From Tridacna crocea (taxonomy: Eukaryota > Mollusca > Bivalvia > Cardiida > Cardiidae): 64,000 nucleotides of DNA. Positions 41,715-53,180 of the stretch are shown piece after piece (the stretch's first letter is position 1; each line of letters begins with the position of its first letter). The stretch covers positions 61,214,001-61,278,000 of the forward strand of contig OX031057.1 of the NCBI GenBank assembly GCA_943736015.1, in the 5' to 3' direction. Made by a program: the position numbers and the translations under genes. The notes below the pieces were generated by a model, which was not told the DNA's origin, ran no database searches, and worked only from the letters and a program-made list of their open reading frames with translations.

Positions 41715-41945
41715 TAAGCAGGTTCTTAGGATTTATTACCCTGGAGGAAAATCACTTTTGAAAACATGGTCAGCATTTTTTTTCTTAACTCTTTACTAGA
41801 CAACAAAATTTTAGACTGTTCAAAATTCAAAGGATTTGCAGACAACAAATTAAATGTAACCGAGATGATGATTTTTGGTTTGGATGTGGAAGAAAACATT
41901 ATGGAACAAGGAAAACATGCTGGTAACCAGCATTTTACTAGCTGA
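41715..41945 (-). mobile_element. Family A fragments
   Basis: A left-half stub (about 41730-41780) and a copy starting TTAACTCTTTACTAGACAAC (TTAA 41785-41788) that stops at CCAGCATTTTAC. Confidence 0.7.
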
Positions 41946-42062
41946 GCCTCCAGTAGCTGAGTCGGAATAGCTGACAAGATTGCTTTTTCAGCCCGACAGA
42001 TACTGGACAGTCAAATGGTTGTCAATGAATTAAGTCTTAAAGATAATCTATACTCATAAGTA

Positions 42063-42289
42063 TTAACTCTTTACCAAACAACCAAATCTTAGACTTGTCC
42101 AAATTGAAAGCATTGCAGACAACAAAATTCGTGTGACTCAAATATTGAAATTTGTTCTGGAAACGGTGAAAACATTGTGGCAAAGGGAGACAATTCTAGT
42201 TACCAGCATTTTCTCCTTTTCCAACAATGTTTTCAACGAGTTTCTTTCAAAAATTTGTGAAAACCAGGGATTGTTTGGTAAAGAGTTAA
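42063..42289 (-). mobile_element. Family A MITE
   Basis: TTAACTCTTTACCAAACAAC ... GTTTGGTAAAGAGTTAA. The terminal ~15 bp are exact inverted repeats. The hairpin's left arm is diverged (GGCAAAGGGAGACAATTC). Confidence 0.92.
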
Positions 42290-42748
42290 TGTTACATCTA
42301 TACATGTACTCGCTGTCATCAAAAATTCAGTTTTCAGTCAGTTTATCACCCATTTCATCTTAATTGTATGACACTGTGATCATTCTTGCACCTTTATACC
42401 AAATGTTGATCCAGATGGCTGCAAGGTTGCACAGATTACAACATAGAGAAAACGCATTTCACTGCATTAATTCATAAAGTAAACATATGCTGTCATACAG
42501 AGCTCCAGATAAGAAGGAGTGCTTATATTTTCTAAATCCATTATTTCTCTCTGAAGCCCCTATGTTGTAGGTACTCATTAGAATTGTCTCTATCTGGAGG
42601 TCTGGTCATATCTGGTTTTAATGAGAACATCCCTCGAGCTTCTTTAATATTTATTGGCAACTTATCTATGTCACACATCTGACCTAATTCTAAGCTATTT
42701 CAAACATTTTCAACTTTCACAGTGTTTTCCTCTCTGGCTGCCAATCCA
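42290..42748. other. No recognisable feature
   Basis: AT-rich sequence without exon or repeat signals. Confidence 0.5.
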
Positions 42749-43055
42749 TAGTAGCTCAGTCAGTAATGAGCAGGACTTGAGAATACAGGGTTCGATCCCT
42801 GGTTATGACCGCTGGCTCGGCCAGTTTATTTCCAAGGATTGATGATAGTAACTAAGACAGGATTCATTTCTCTCCCACTGCTGACCATTGTATCTACAAT
42901 GATCATGTGGGAAAGCAGTCAGTGGCTTGGAAAGAAAATTGTGCAAAGTACTGGTAAAAGAAATCCAGGAATGCATGGCTGCTATATAACTGAAATAATG
43001 TTGAAAACTGCATTACACACCATACAGTCTATCAATCAATCAATCAATCAATCCT
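42749..43055 (+). mobile_element. Full-length tRNA-derived SINE (type S1)
   Basis: Head GTAGCTCAGTCAGTAATGAG (box A 42752-42763) and GGTTCGATCCC (box B 42789-42799). The body contains GGCTCGGCCAGTTT, AAGGATTGATGATAGT and AAGCAGTCAGTGGCTTGG. The tail is (ATCA)n at about 43028-43053. An RNA polymerase III internal promoter is expected from these boxes. The tRNA-like part does not close an acceptor stem, so it is not a tRNA gene. This is the reference copy for the minus-strand fragments at 8.74, 11.07, 11.45 and 20.58 kb. Confidence 0.88.
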
Positions 43056-43078
43056 CACTAGCTATAAGAATGTATCCT

Positions 43079-43299
43079 TAACCACAGAACAAAATTTCAG
43101 ACCTGTCTAAATTGAAAGATTGTGATGCAGACAACAGTTTAGATGTAGCTATTAAAGATAAATTTTTCTTTAACATGGTGGGAATCATTGTGGGAATAGA
43201 GAAAATGCTGGTAACTAGCATGTTTTCCTATTGCCACAATGTTTTCAAAAGGATTCTTCCTTTGTCATTAAAAGTTGTGACTGTGTTGAAACGTGTTAA
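43079..43299 (-). mobile_element. Family A MITE missing its outermost left bases
   Basis: TTAACCACAGAACAAAATTT (CCTTTA lost) ... TGAAACGTGTTAA. Hairpin GGGAATAGAGAAAATGC, with partial pairing. Confidence 0.8.
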
Positions 43300-43722
43300 G
43301 GCACAAGCAGCTTTCTTTTGCCAGAAACACTTTTGTTAAACACAGATTCAGGAACGTCTATCCTTCCACATTTTTGTTTTTAATTTCTGTGTAATGATCC
43401 ACACTTGTATAATTGTTTCCCAAGGGCACTTTTGAGACATGTCCCCTTCTTGCTTAGTACAATGGCAGCTAGGCAGTCTTTCATTCCAGATGCGTGGTGT
43501 GACTGAATGTACCCCAGAAAACATTCTTTATCTTCCTCCCTTCTTTTACCTGCAGTTTGAATATTTTTTCTTCCATTACAGCAAATATTTTAATAGCTCA
43601 GTCATATTTTATGCAAAGACTGTGGCCCTTGGTAGTACATGCAGTTAACAAGGCTTCTTTCTGTTGACAAACCTGTGGTGGCATATTTCTGCCACAAGAT
43701 ACGAGGTAGCTATTGCGATAAT
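43300..43722. other. No recognisable feature
   Basis: Unique AT-rich sequence. The small frames lack support. Confidence 0.5.
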
Positions 43723-43946
43723 TTAACCCTTGACCACATGGCAAAATTTTAGACCTATCTGAATTGAAAGCATTTGTAAACCACAGTTTCAAAGTGGCTC
43801 AAATGGTGAAATTTTGCTTTCATACGGTAGGTAACTTTGTGGGAAAAGGTGTAAAATGCTGGATACTGGCATTTTCTCCTTTTCCCACAAAATTTTCAAA
43901 AGCTTCTTCCTCAGGGTCATTAAAAGTCGTCATTGTGTGGTTAGAA
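43723..43946 (-). mobile_element. Family A MITE
   Basis: TTAACCCTTGACCACATGGC ... CATTGTGTGGTTAG. The loop is changed to GCTGGATACTGGC, which still pairs. Confidence 0.88.
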
Positions 43947-44133
43947 CACTGTGTGCCTACAACTGACACTCATAGTACCTATAATTAAATATGGTTCCAG
44001 AGCACCTTCATCAAGAACCTTGTGAATTCTCCTATTCCCCAAATAGTTTTGAAGCTGTTCCAAGGAGGCATTTTGATTTGTATTTGTGATTTTAAAGAAC
44101 TCTGTTCATATAGAGTCTTCTCTAAATTTACTG

Positions 44134-44533
44134 ATTAACTCTTTGTAGTAACAACAAAATTTTAGACTGGTCTTACATGATAGCACTTGCTGATGACAAT
44201 AGAACTATAACAATAACTTTGTCTCTATGTTAGTTACGAGCATGAATGAAATATTTTAGGAAAAAATATTAAGTATATCATTATACTTTTTTCAGGAAAC
44301 TTTTTCTCATCTGGTAAAATATTAACCCTTACGCTACTTACTTAGTATGAATTAATGCTCTTTTGCAGACAGTGAAGATCAACATAAGAAGGCATAGAGC
44401 ATACCGTCTGATCTTGGATTACCAGCATTGGTAAAAATTGTTGGTTACCAGCATTTTCTCCTTTTCCCACAATTTTTTCAAGGCATTTTTTCTCAGGGTG
44501 GTCAAAAGTCGGGATTGTGTGGTAAAGAGTTAA
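44134..44533. mobile_element. Composite of family A, C and A pieces
   Basis: A decayed A copy (44134-44327) ends at TTAA 44324-44327. A family C start there (TTAACCCTTACGCTACTTAC) is truncated after CTGATCTTGG. A family A right half then continues (GGTTACCAGCATTTTCTCC ... GTGTGGTAAAGAGTTAA). Confidence 0.7.
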
Positions 44534-44816
44534 ACAAAAACACTTAAACTGTGTTTACATGATCTTTAACTATGCTTGTGATGGGTAAATTTCAAGAAAG
44601 CACTTTTGATTACATGTAGTTCCTTTTTTCCTCTTTACTTACTGGTCTTATGCAAACACAGAAATTAGGTGCCATTCCACATTACAGCTTGTCTTCATCT
44701 CTGTCAATACCTGGGCATATGCACTGACTTGGCATTGTGCCTGGTTTGGAACCTCAGGTGTTTGCTGTAATTACAACATATTTCATTTGATAACAAATAT
44801 GGTTTAGATTAGTTGA
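44534..44816. other. No recognisable feature
   Basis: A donor-like ACCA|GTAAGTA on the minus strand near 44640 has stops in all three frames upstream. Confidence 0.45.
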
Positions 44817-45083
44817 TGGGTTGCATTGGGGTTTAATGCCACTTTAACATCTAAGATCATATCATGGCACTCAGTGACACAGGTGTTTCCTGACTTTCTT
44901 ACACCGGTACTAACACGACTTTCTTTCCAAAGCCACCAACTACTTTTCTCACATGTATGCTTCAGCAGAGGTGAGAGAAAATAAAATACGCTGTAAAGAA
45001 AGTTCGCCTCAACCAGGTATCAAACTCAGAACCACCAGGTCATGAGTCCAACACGCTCACCACTGAGCCACCCGGGTGGGCAA
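44817..45083 (-). mobile_element. Full-length tRNA-derived SINE (type S2)
   Basis: On the minus strand the head reads GGTGGCTCAGTGGTGAGCG (box A at 45060-45070 in complement) and a GGTTCTGAGTTTGATACC box B-like segment (45016-45033). The tail at the left end is CAATGCAACCC. It is the uninterrupted counterpart of 18408-19830. Confidence 0.85.
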
Positions 45084-45117
45084 ATGTGGTTTAGATGCAG
45101 AGAATTGACCTTACGGC

Positions 45118-45215
45118 TGACTAAGTTTTGATTCAGATCAGCCTGTGCTATCTGCACAGGCTGACCTGGGTTGATTCTTTTCCCTTTTAGTCAATTTTCT
45201 GTCTGTCAAAGGCTC
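45118..45215. repeat. Family E palindromic repeat, short copy
   Basis: GATCAGCCTGTGCTATCTGC followed by ACAGGCTGACC and TTCTTTTCCCTTTTAG. The 9-bp arms CAGCCTGTG/CACAGGCTG pair around a short loop. Confidence 0.7.
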
Positions 45216-45344
45216 AGTCTACCTCATGATTAAGTTGGTAGTAAAAAAGTTGGTATGTGATGGCTTGCTTAGTTCTATGGATCACCAAGATGCATTAAGC
45301 TCCATTTTGTCAGATCATGGCTCACATACAAATGTAAAGATAGT

Positions 45345-45586
45345 GGGCAGTGCAGTTTCAATATCAGACTACAAGTTCAATGCAATCTGATCTTGACCTA
45401 AACTATGTGCAAAAGCAACTTGCATTGATGCTACCTCTCCAAGGAATTATGCTTTGATAGGGTAGAAAACTTTGTAGGAAAAGGAGAAAATGCTGGTTAC
45501 CAGCATTTTCTCCTTTTCCCACAATGTTTTCTAAAGGCTACTTTCTCAGAGTTTTCAAAAGTAGGGATTGTGTGGTAATGGGTTAA
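45345..45586 (-). mobile_element. Family C remnant followed by left-truncated family A MITE
   Basis: C: GCAGTTTCAATATCAGAC ... AATCTGATCTTGACCTA (about 45355-45415). A: a clean hairpin from TTGATAGGGTAGAAAAC at 45457 to GTGTGGTAATGGGTTAA. The A copy starts abruptly at the same GATAGGGTAGAAAAC point that begins the 1695-bp repeat units. Confidence 0.8.
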
Positions 45587-45763
45587 TTCTTCTGCGAAAG
45601 GTGAAAACTGAATTGGGCCGAAACTTTTTGCTATCATTCAATTTTCTGTGTGCTGGAGGACCATTTGTCCTGTAGATTCAATCATTCATTTGACTAAATT
45701 AATTTTATGGATCCCAAAATTATGTGATAACTTGCCTGGTATAATAGAACACAGATATTTGCA

Positions 45764-45990
45764 TTATTCCTTTACCAATCAAGCCCCAGTTTTTACGACC
45801 CTGAGATGGAAGCCTTTTAAAAACATTTATGGGAAAAGGAGAAAATGCTAGTAACCAGCATTTTCTCCTTTTTGCACAATGTTTTCTACCTAGTTGGAAA
45901 AAAATTTCAATTTTTGAGTAGTGTTTCTTTTGTCATCTGCAAATGCTTTCACCTTTCACCCTAAAATTTTGTTAATTGGTAAAGGGTTTG
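45764..45990 (+). mobile_element. Family A MITE
   Basis: TTCCTTTACCAATCAAGC ... TTGGTAAAGGGTTTG. The hairpin is at about 45825-45890. Confidence 0.85.
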
Positions 45991-46340
45991 TCTCCTTTTG
46001 CAAGAGCATGCCTCATTTCTATGAAACAGTGGACTTTATGGATCCATGTTCTATGTTGTCTAATCTTGATCTACAGTATTATATAGGTTGATCTTACTTT
46101 CCCAAGTTGGTGTGAGTCGTATCTAGGTTTACAGTTGAAAATACTGTTTACAAGTTGTGTTACATTTTATAAGCTCTGGGCCCTTCAGGATTCTACCATT
46201 CCAATACCAAATCAACAGTCTGTCATCATCTGTAAAACAGTGTGTAAGGTGGAAAAAATAAATAGGATAATAAGGAAAATTATGAAAATTCTTGATTATT
46301 TTATAAACAAGTTATAAACCATTTCTTCCAAACTGCTGCT

Positions 46341-46570
46341 TTACCCTTAGCAAAACAACCTATGTTTTAATGATCACGAGAAAGAAGGCTTATTAAAATA
46401 TTGTAGGAAAAGGAAAAAATATTGGTAACCAGCATTTACTCCTTTTCTTACAATGCTCTCTACCTTTTCTGAGACAAATCCCATTATTGAAGCCAAATTC
46501 AGGGTTTTATCTACAATATTATTGCTTTCTAAGGACAAAATCTAACACTTTATCATCTGGCATGGAATTA
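46341..46570 (+). mobile_element. Family A MITE, diverged
   Basis: TTTACCCTTAGCAAAACAAC ... CATCTGGCATGGAATTAA. Arms TTGTAGGAAAAGGAAAA and CCTTTTCTTACAA. Confidence 0.75.
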
Positions 46571-46764
46571 AATACAAGTCTGTTTATTTTCAGAAATTTT
46601 ACTTCTTGGATTTAACTGTTGTTTTTTTTTTGCATCTGCAGCTCAGCATAAAAATCCCATTTTTCAAAAATTTCTGCATAACTCTTTGTAGTTTTGAAGA
46701 AAACAGTCTACAGTGGATTTGTCATCTGCAAATGATTTCAGTTTGGATGAGTTTAAAATTTCAT

Positions 46765-46925
46765 TGTGGTGTCTGTGAGGTAGTGTCTGTGAGGTAGAAC
46801 ATCTGCCTTATAAGCCAAAGGTCTCAAGATCTTTATGTGGGAGCAGGTGTCAACTTTGGGATTTTTCATTGGCCTTCATATTCCACGTGAGTGCTGGTGT
46901 AATTCCCAGGAAGCAGAATTGAGAA
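46765..46925 (+). mobile_element. Possible tRNA-derived SINE fragment
   Basis: GTGAGGTAGAACATCTGCC, GGTCTCAAGATC and GTGGGAGCAGGTGTCAAC resemble a degenerate tRNA-like head. The borders are not definable. Confidence 0.3.
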
Positions 46926-46978
46926 AGATTAATATAATTTGTAAGAACTTGTTTCTCAATGATGTATAATAAATTTAC

Positions 46979-47207
46979 TTAACCCTTTACCAAACAATTC
47001 TTGGATTTAACAACCCGGAGATAGAAGCATTTTGAAAACATCGTGGGAAAAGGAGCAAATGCTGGTAACTAGTATTTTCTCCTTGTCCCACACTGTTTTC
47101 TACCTTGCTGGAAACAAATTTCAATTTTTGAGTTACGTCTATTTTGTAGTCTACAAGTGCTTTGGATATGAGTCAGTCCAAATTTTTGGTTTTTGGTAAA
47201 GAGTTAA
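46979..47207 (+). mobile_element. Family A MITE
   Basis: TTAACCCTTTACCAAACAAT ... TTTTGGTAAAGAGTTAA. The loop GGTAACTAGT still pairs in part. A right-end stub (ATTTTGTTGTGTGGGAAAGG) follows at 47220-47248. Confidence 0.9.
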
Positions 47208-47279
47208 ACTAAACTTAACTAAAATTTTGTTGTGTGGGAAAGGGTCAAATCTAAAAATTTGAGCTTCATACACTTCATA

Positions 47280-47472
47280 ACCTGTTTATTCTACTTTTAT
47301 TGTGAAACAAGTCCAATGCAGCTCAACAGATTATTTCTATGTTTAAAGTTGTAGAAAACATTCTGAAAAAAGGAGAAAATGCTCGTAACCAGCATTTTCT
47401 CCCTTTTCAAAAATGTTATCAAATGCTACTCCGTCAAAATCATAAAAACCTCTGTTTGGAAATGGGCTAATG
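47280..47472 (-). mobile_element. Decayed family A copy
   Basis: Hairpin GAAAAAAGGAGAAAATGCTCG / GCATTTTCTCCCTTTTC. The right end is CTGTTTGGAAATGGGCTAA. Confidence 0.65.
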
Positions 47473-47554
47473 TAGTTTTAGAGTAAAGGGTAATGCATAA
47501 TGTCATGTGAAGGGCAGATAGAGTGACTGTGTACATTATGTATTTTTTAAAAGT

Positions 47555-47785
47555 TTAACCCTTTACCAGATGACAAAATTTTAGCCCCATCCAAACTGAA
47601 AGCATAATTTTGAAGATGACAAACCAATGTGGCTCAAATGGTGCAATCGTTTAGTGATAGGTAGAAAACATTGTGGGAAAAGGAGAAAATGCTGGTTACC
47701 AGCATGTTCTCCTTTGCCCACAATGTTTTCAAAAGGCTTCTTTCCAAAGATCATCAAAATTCATAATTGTCTGGTTAAGGGTTAA
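47555..47785 (-). mobile_element. Family A MITE, well preserved
   Basis: TTAACCCTTTACCAGATGAC ... TCTGGTTAAGGGTTAA. The palindrome is at about 47660-47730. Confidence 0.92.
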
Positions 47786-48340
47786 ATGTTTAAATGTTCT
47801 ATTGGAGGGAAGAGTCCTGTGTGCGTTTGTTATCTATTTGGAGGGTTGTGCCTATTGCATCGGCACATGGATTCTGTGAATCATGGGATAGCAAGTTGTG
47901 TTAAGCTATAAACTGAGGGGACAGCAAGCATCTTTAGAAATGTGTTTTTGCAAGGGATATACCTGAATAGTGTGCTGCAGCGTTGGAAAGAGTTCTGGGG
48001 TAAGCTTTATCTTAGAGATTTTCAGTTTTAGAGCATATTTTTTTAGGGTAGACTTTGAAACCATTGACTGTTGACAGGTTGTCCTGTTTTTTAATAGTTA
48101 TAGGAGCAGTGCTGTTTTTCTTGCAGTGCAATCATGGGTTGCAGAAGCATGTTGTTGAAATTCGTGAATACTGTATTGAGTTATGTTTTGGTACTATGGC
48201 TATCGTATTTTAATAGCATTCTCCCCAAGAATCATGCAGGCCCTGTACAAATGGTGATAGGTGACTTTTTCAGAATACAAAAAAAAAGTTAGCGCAGTTG
48301 ATTCCTTTAGTCACAAAAGTCCAAAAGACAAAGGGAAACT
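47786..48340. other. No recognisable feature
   Basis: Unique sequence between the last dense MITE cluster and the X-box repeat region. Confidence 0.5.
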
Positions 48341-50755
48341 TTTATTGTCATGCTGTTACCATGGCAACGGCCACTGAAAGTTTTTGCCCCCAGAAACATT
48401 TTTTTCTTTTTTAAAACTTGAAAAATTATGCACTTTGATGTTAATGCAACATATCTGTCACCAAATGTCCTGTGAGTTGTGCTATCATAACATAATTGCT
48501 CATGTATTGGCTTTCAATATCAAGAATGCAAAAGTAGAAATAAGCTTTCAGAATGTGCTTCTATGGCAAAGAACAATGGATGTATTTTGCACCTCTGCTG
48601 GTGGCTTAAATTGACAAATTTCTATCTCAATTATCTCCTAACAGCAAAGCTAGGATTCAAGGTTTCAGTATTAGACATATCTATAGACTAATGTATTGGG
48701 TCACAAATGAAAAAATAAAAAAGGTCAAAATGTTTTTAGTTCAGGTAACCATGGCAACCAAAGTGGCAACACATTTGTAAAATTTGGAATATGCCATATT
48801 TCATGCCACTAAACACAATTATGTGAGCATCAGTTAATATGACATATGAAGCATTAATACAAGAATAAAAAGCTGCCTACAAGATATTTTGGTTTTGTGT
48901 CTTAATTTGGTTTTCTGAATGTCGACACTAGCACAAAACTGTTTTTGCTCATTTTTAAAGTATAATTGTAGACACTAAAATATTAAAATGAATAACTTTG
49001 GTTTAAGAATAGATACTAATCTAATGTGTTGTCATTAAAAATATATAACAATGAGCATATCATGTCATACTCAATGTTAGCATGGCAGCAAAAGCAGCAT
49101 ATCATAAAATTGAGAAAATACCATAATCCATTGAATATAATGAACAACAATTGGGAAATCTTCATACCCCTCTATATAATGATGGTTCATGGCGTGTCAG
49201 TTTTCATTTATAAAGCAGCAAACATGCTAATTATCCTCCGCCAAAAAGGCAGCCAGGGATCTGGTAATAGTAGCTTTCCGTCCGTCTGTCTGTCCGTTCT
49301 TGTGTCATTCCATCTTTCCCTCCTTGCATCCCACTTTCTTGTCTGCAGCATAACAGAAAAAGTATTTAACATATAACCATGAAAATTCACAGATGGATAG
49401 ATCTCACAAAAAAGAAGTGTAGTGCATAAGAACCATTCAACTTGATTGCATACTTTAGGAGTTTTTCCCTTTATTTTTCTCACTTAAATTTTGTCTACAG
49501 CATAACTCAAAAACTATAAGAGGTGTACTCCCACAAAATCAATGTGCTTCAAGCCATTAATAAGATAAACAAACTGCAAGTTTCATCAAAATCTGACAAC
49601 AAATGCGGACTTTATCGCGTAAACAAGAAAAAGACAGACACATGACGGAAACCATACCACGACAAAAGCTCTACTGGCTTTCAGCCAGTAGAGCCAGAAA
49701 TTACTGGTAACCATGGTTACTTAATTGTTTAAAGAGCATTTAAAGCATTTCCTTTCAGACATTTGGTTTATTAAAATGTTTTTGGAATTAATCAAATCTT
49801 TTTTAGTCAATGGAAGAAGATCCTTTGCACTGACTTTTCTATATTTTATGGGGATGAGTTTACTGTCCCTGTTGCCATGGGAACATTTCTTTTTCTGAGG
49901 TGTTGAATACTTTTGATATTTTGTATGTGCATTACAGATATGGATTATTTAAATTATGTTTAAGTTATTCAGATTCCTCTTAGCTGGAAGGAGTTCATTT
50001 GCTTTGAATAAGCTATTATTTGTGATTGTTCGTTGATGTGGTTGCCATGGTAACATATAATCTGGCCATTAAATTATTTCTTTCACGTTCTGATATTGAC
50101 CAACAGATGTGGGTAATTTGAGTAAGTATTACTTCACAGTGTAATCCTTTGTTAATGGGTGGTAGTTTATTTTGAATTAGCTGATTTTCATTAAAATTGC
50201 GAACGGTTGAATAGTTTGTCTGCCATGGTAACTATTATTTGGATTGTTGCAGAACTTAAATTTTTCTTTATTGGTTGAACAGATGTGGATCAATCTTATA
50301 CGTAAATACACTATAAATATTTCTCTTTGCAGAAGGGAGATAATTTGCTTTGAAATTGCCACTTTTTTGTAAAATTACTGATGGACCAATAGTTTTGTTG
50401 CCATTGTTACAAAAATTATAGACATTTTGAGTTTTTTTTATGTTGGCTGTGAAAATTCAGATGTTGCTCATTTAGGCACTATATGCTTTTTTCATATGCA
50501 CCTTTACTGTTGGAAGATAATTTGGTTTGGAAATGTCCAAAATGGAATTTTGATTATGTTGCTATGCAAAACAATGCAAGTGACACTTTTTACTTTTCTG
50601 TGTAATTTTGAGTACTAATCATGTCCTCCTTTTAACATAAGTAGTAGTATAGATGATCTAAATGGGCGGTAGTTTACTTTGAATGTGCTGATTTTTGTTA
50701 AAATCGAGAACTGCTGGATAGTATGGTTGCCATGGTAACTTACATTTGGATTGTT
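48341..50755 (+). repeat. Degenerate ~170-bp tandem repeat carrying X-box-like palindromes
   Basis: GTTRCCATGGYAAC-like motifs occur at 48355, 48745, 49707, 49871, 50041, 50219, 50397, 50558 (decayed) and 50726. The last seven are 161-178 bp apart. Surrounding monomer sequence is also shared, for example GGTAGTTTATTTTGAAT, CTGATTTTCATTAAAAT, TTGGATTGTTGCA and TTGGTTGAACAG near 50165-50290 and 50670-50790. The motif matches the RFX-family X-box consensus. No open reading frame follows the repeats. Confidence 0.8.
49236..49697. repeat. HINE-like fragments with terminal hairpin
   Basis: CCGTCCGTCTGTCTGTCCG (about 49278-49296) is an ACRG-type tract. A perfect 12-bp stem GCTCTACTGGCT / AGCCAGTAGAGC with a TTC loop lies at 49668-49694, after AGACAGACACATGACGG. 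It resembles the 3' end of a pearl-type element inserted in the X-box repeat region. Confidence 0.5.
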
Positions 50756-50911
50756 GCAAAACTTTTTTCTTCTTTTTTGGTTGAACAGGGTTGTTGAAAG
50801 TCAGGATTGTATAGAAAAGGATTGAATAGTACAGATATAATCAGAGGTACATTCATCATAGCTGTGGTTTTTTTTGGCATTTTATTGAATAAAAAGATCT
50901 ACTTCATTCTT

Positions 50912-51140
50912 TAATTCTTTGACAAACTAACAAAATTTGGAATCTAACAAACTAAAAGTATATGCAGATGTATTAAAGATCTAATGGAGTTCAAACAGAA
51001 ATTTCTCTATGATGAAGTAGAAAACATTGCAAGGAAAGCGGAAAATGCTGGTAACCACCATTTTCTACTTATCTTGCAATTTTCTCTGAGGCTTTACATG
51101 TATCTTTCAGGATCATAAAGCTTGGGCTTGTGTGGTACCT
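50912..51140 (-). mobile_element. Decayed family A copy
   Basis: AATTCTTTGACAAACTAAC, hairpin GGAAAGCGGAAAATGCTGG / CCATTTTCTACTT, right end GCTTGTGTGGTACC. Confidence 0.6.
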
Positions 51141-51319
51141 AGCAGGTAAAAGTTTCATAGTCTGTATATAAAATGTATGACAAATGATAAAAAGAAAAAA
51201 AATATGTATTTGATTCATTACTTTTATAGAAGGCAAGTAACTATAATCATAATTTAATTAAAACATTTCTATTTCAATTGTAATTTATGGATTTCTTTTC
51301 TAAATTATTGTATCAAAGT

Positions 51320-51600
51320 CCGGTCACATTTTATGTAGTTGACCATATTAGGAAATTCCATCGTTGACAATATTAAACACACTACGTTTAAGTAAGGTCA
51401 ATTAGTTAACTAAGGTCAATAACGTTCAAACTACGGTCACAACATCATACTTAACCGTAACAAATTTTTTGAACCGTAATTTCAAACTATGTTTATTACT
51501 ACGTTGATCTATGGTGAACTATGTGTAAGTTCTATGTTCAACTATTTTTGATATGTTTAACTATGGCCAACTTATGGTCATTCCCCAGTACTGTCAGGTA
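51320..51600. repeat. Cluster of AACTATGGTCA-like degenerate motifs
   Basis: GTTGACCATATT, AAGGTCAATTAGTTAACT, AAACTACGGTCAC, GTGAACTATG and TTTAACTATGGCC recur in both orientations over 280 bp. The flanks GGTCACATTTTATG and TATGGTCATTCC suggest a small palindromic element, but the borders are uncertain. Confidence 0.45.
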
Positions 51601-51659
51601 CGTAAGGTAGGACCATAGCTTTACACATACATGTACATGTATATTCCTTTTGTTATAGG

Positions 51660-53097
51660 CAAGGTTGGCAAAAAGCTGGTCAATACTGGTTAAAACCATC
51701 ATTACCGGTCAATAGTGGTCAATTGGAGTGGTTTATTTGGTCATTTAACCCTTTCCCAAATGACAAAATTTCAGATTGGTCCAAATTGAAAGCAATTGTA
51801 GACGACAAAATGAACATACCTAAGAAATTGAAATTTGTTTCCAACAGGGTAGAAAACGTTGTGGGAAAAGGAGAAAATGCTGGTTACCGGAGAAAATGCT
51901 GGTTACCGGCATTGTCTCCTTTTCCCACAATGTTTTCAAAAGGCTTCCATCTTAGGGTCATAAAAACTAGGGATTGTTTGGTAAAGGGTTAAATCACAGA
52001 CTTGCATACCTGTCCTGTTTCTAAACTAGTCTTAGAAGCTCTCCCCCTACATCTTGCACTGAAGGTATATTACATGTTTTCATCAGTACATGTATAATAG
52101 TTGCTATGAATAGGGTCCTTTTTTTATTTGATCATAATTCAAAAGACATTATTGCTGGTCAGCTAAAGAGGTTGATTGGATTGACTTTCCTTTTTGAACT
52201 TACATGCAGGTCAGTTTTTTTCAACCAAGAACTTTTATCATCATTCCTTATAGATTAGATAACTGTTTATAGTTCTTAGGTTTTAAAAATTTAGATTATT
52301 TTAACATAGTCTTTAGACATAAATGTTCAGAGGTAGCATCAAAAAGGAGCCAATTTGAAATTTTCATTAAAAATTGCAGAAAAAAGTATCACCCATGGGT
52401 AAAAATGTGAAATACCCAATGTCATTAACCAAGGCATATTGAGGTATGTACAAAGAAGGTGTAACTGATTAAATAAAACAATAGTGATACATTAATTTTG
52501 TGTCTGAGGCACTTTTAAGTGTCTATCTACACTTTTAAATTGTAGTAAAAACACATTAAAAGGTGTGAAAGTTGTCCCTCTCTATCGCAATGGGTGTGGC
52601 TTAAATTACAAAAGGGACCAATCATGCATCCCTATTTGGGGTATTAAACTTGATACCAGGCCTTATTCCTTAAGTGTGAAATACTAACTGATATGCAATC
52701 AAGATAATGTCTTATCATCAAGCACTTTTAAAGGTGTCAAAAATGAAACCTAAAGACCTTTACTAAAAACTTTCAAAGAGGGGAAAACTGGCAAAAGTCA
52801 GCTGGTAAGTAGCTTTGGCTGGAACAAAACATTTTTCCACTCAACTCTTTCACATTGGTGAATTTACCAAACTTGGAACCAAAAAAAGAACAGAAACCCA
52901 CAATAAATTATGCACTATAAATAGCATGACATCCCCTTGAAATTCATCTGACCATTAAAATGTCCAAATGATCACTTCAAATATCCAATCGACCACTATT
53001 GACCAGTATCAACCACTTTGGGAGTATTGACCGGGGTGGTTTTAACTGGTTAAAACCGCAAGGTAAAACCACCCCTGGTTTCGACCGCCCGACCTTG
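51660..53097 (+). mobile_element. hAT-like transposon (CAAGGTTGG family), MITE-containing
   Basis: CAAGGTTGGC ... GCCCGACCTTG. Flanks GTTATAGG (51652-51659) and GTAATAGG (53098-53105) match at 7 of 8 bases. Subterminal TGGTCAATA / TATTGACC motifs are repeated at both ends. 1438 bp including a 244-bp MITE. No transposase frame. Confidence 0.82.
51745..51992 (-). mobile_element. Family A MITE with duplicated loop segment
   Basis: TTAACCCTTTCCCAAATGAC ... GTTTGGTAAAGGGTTAA. GGAGAAAATGCTGGTTACC is directly repeated at about 51870-51908, so the hairpin has an asymmetric loop. Confidence 0.92.
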
Positions 53098-53180
53098 GTA
53101 ATAGGATTTAGGAATAGGAGAACATCAATACAGGCAAACCCCATCTGCTAAAGTATTATTACAAATTCTGTTCATATAGG

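Noticed and set aside
42749..42825. Possible tRNA gene (GTAGCTCAG ... GGTTCGATCCC)
   Set aside because: Box A and box B are present, but no acceptor stem closes. The sequence continues into a SINE body with an (ATCA)n tail.
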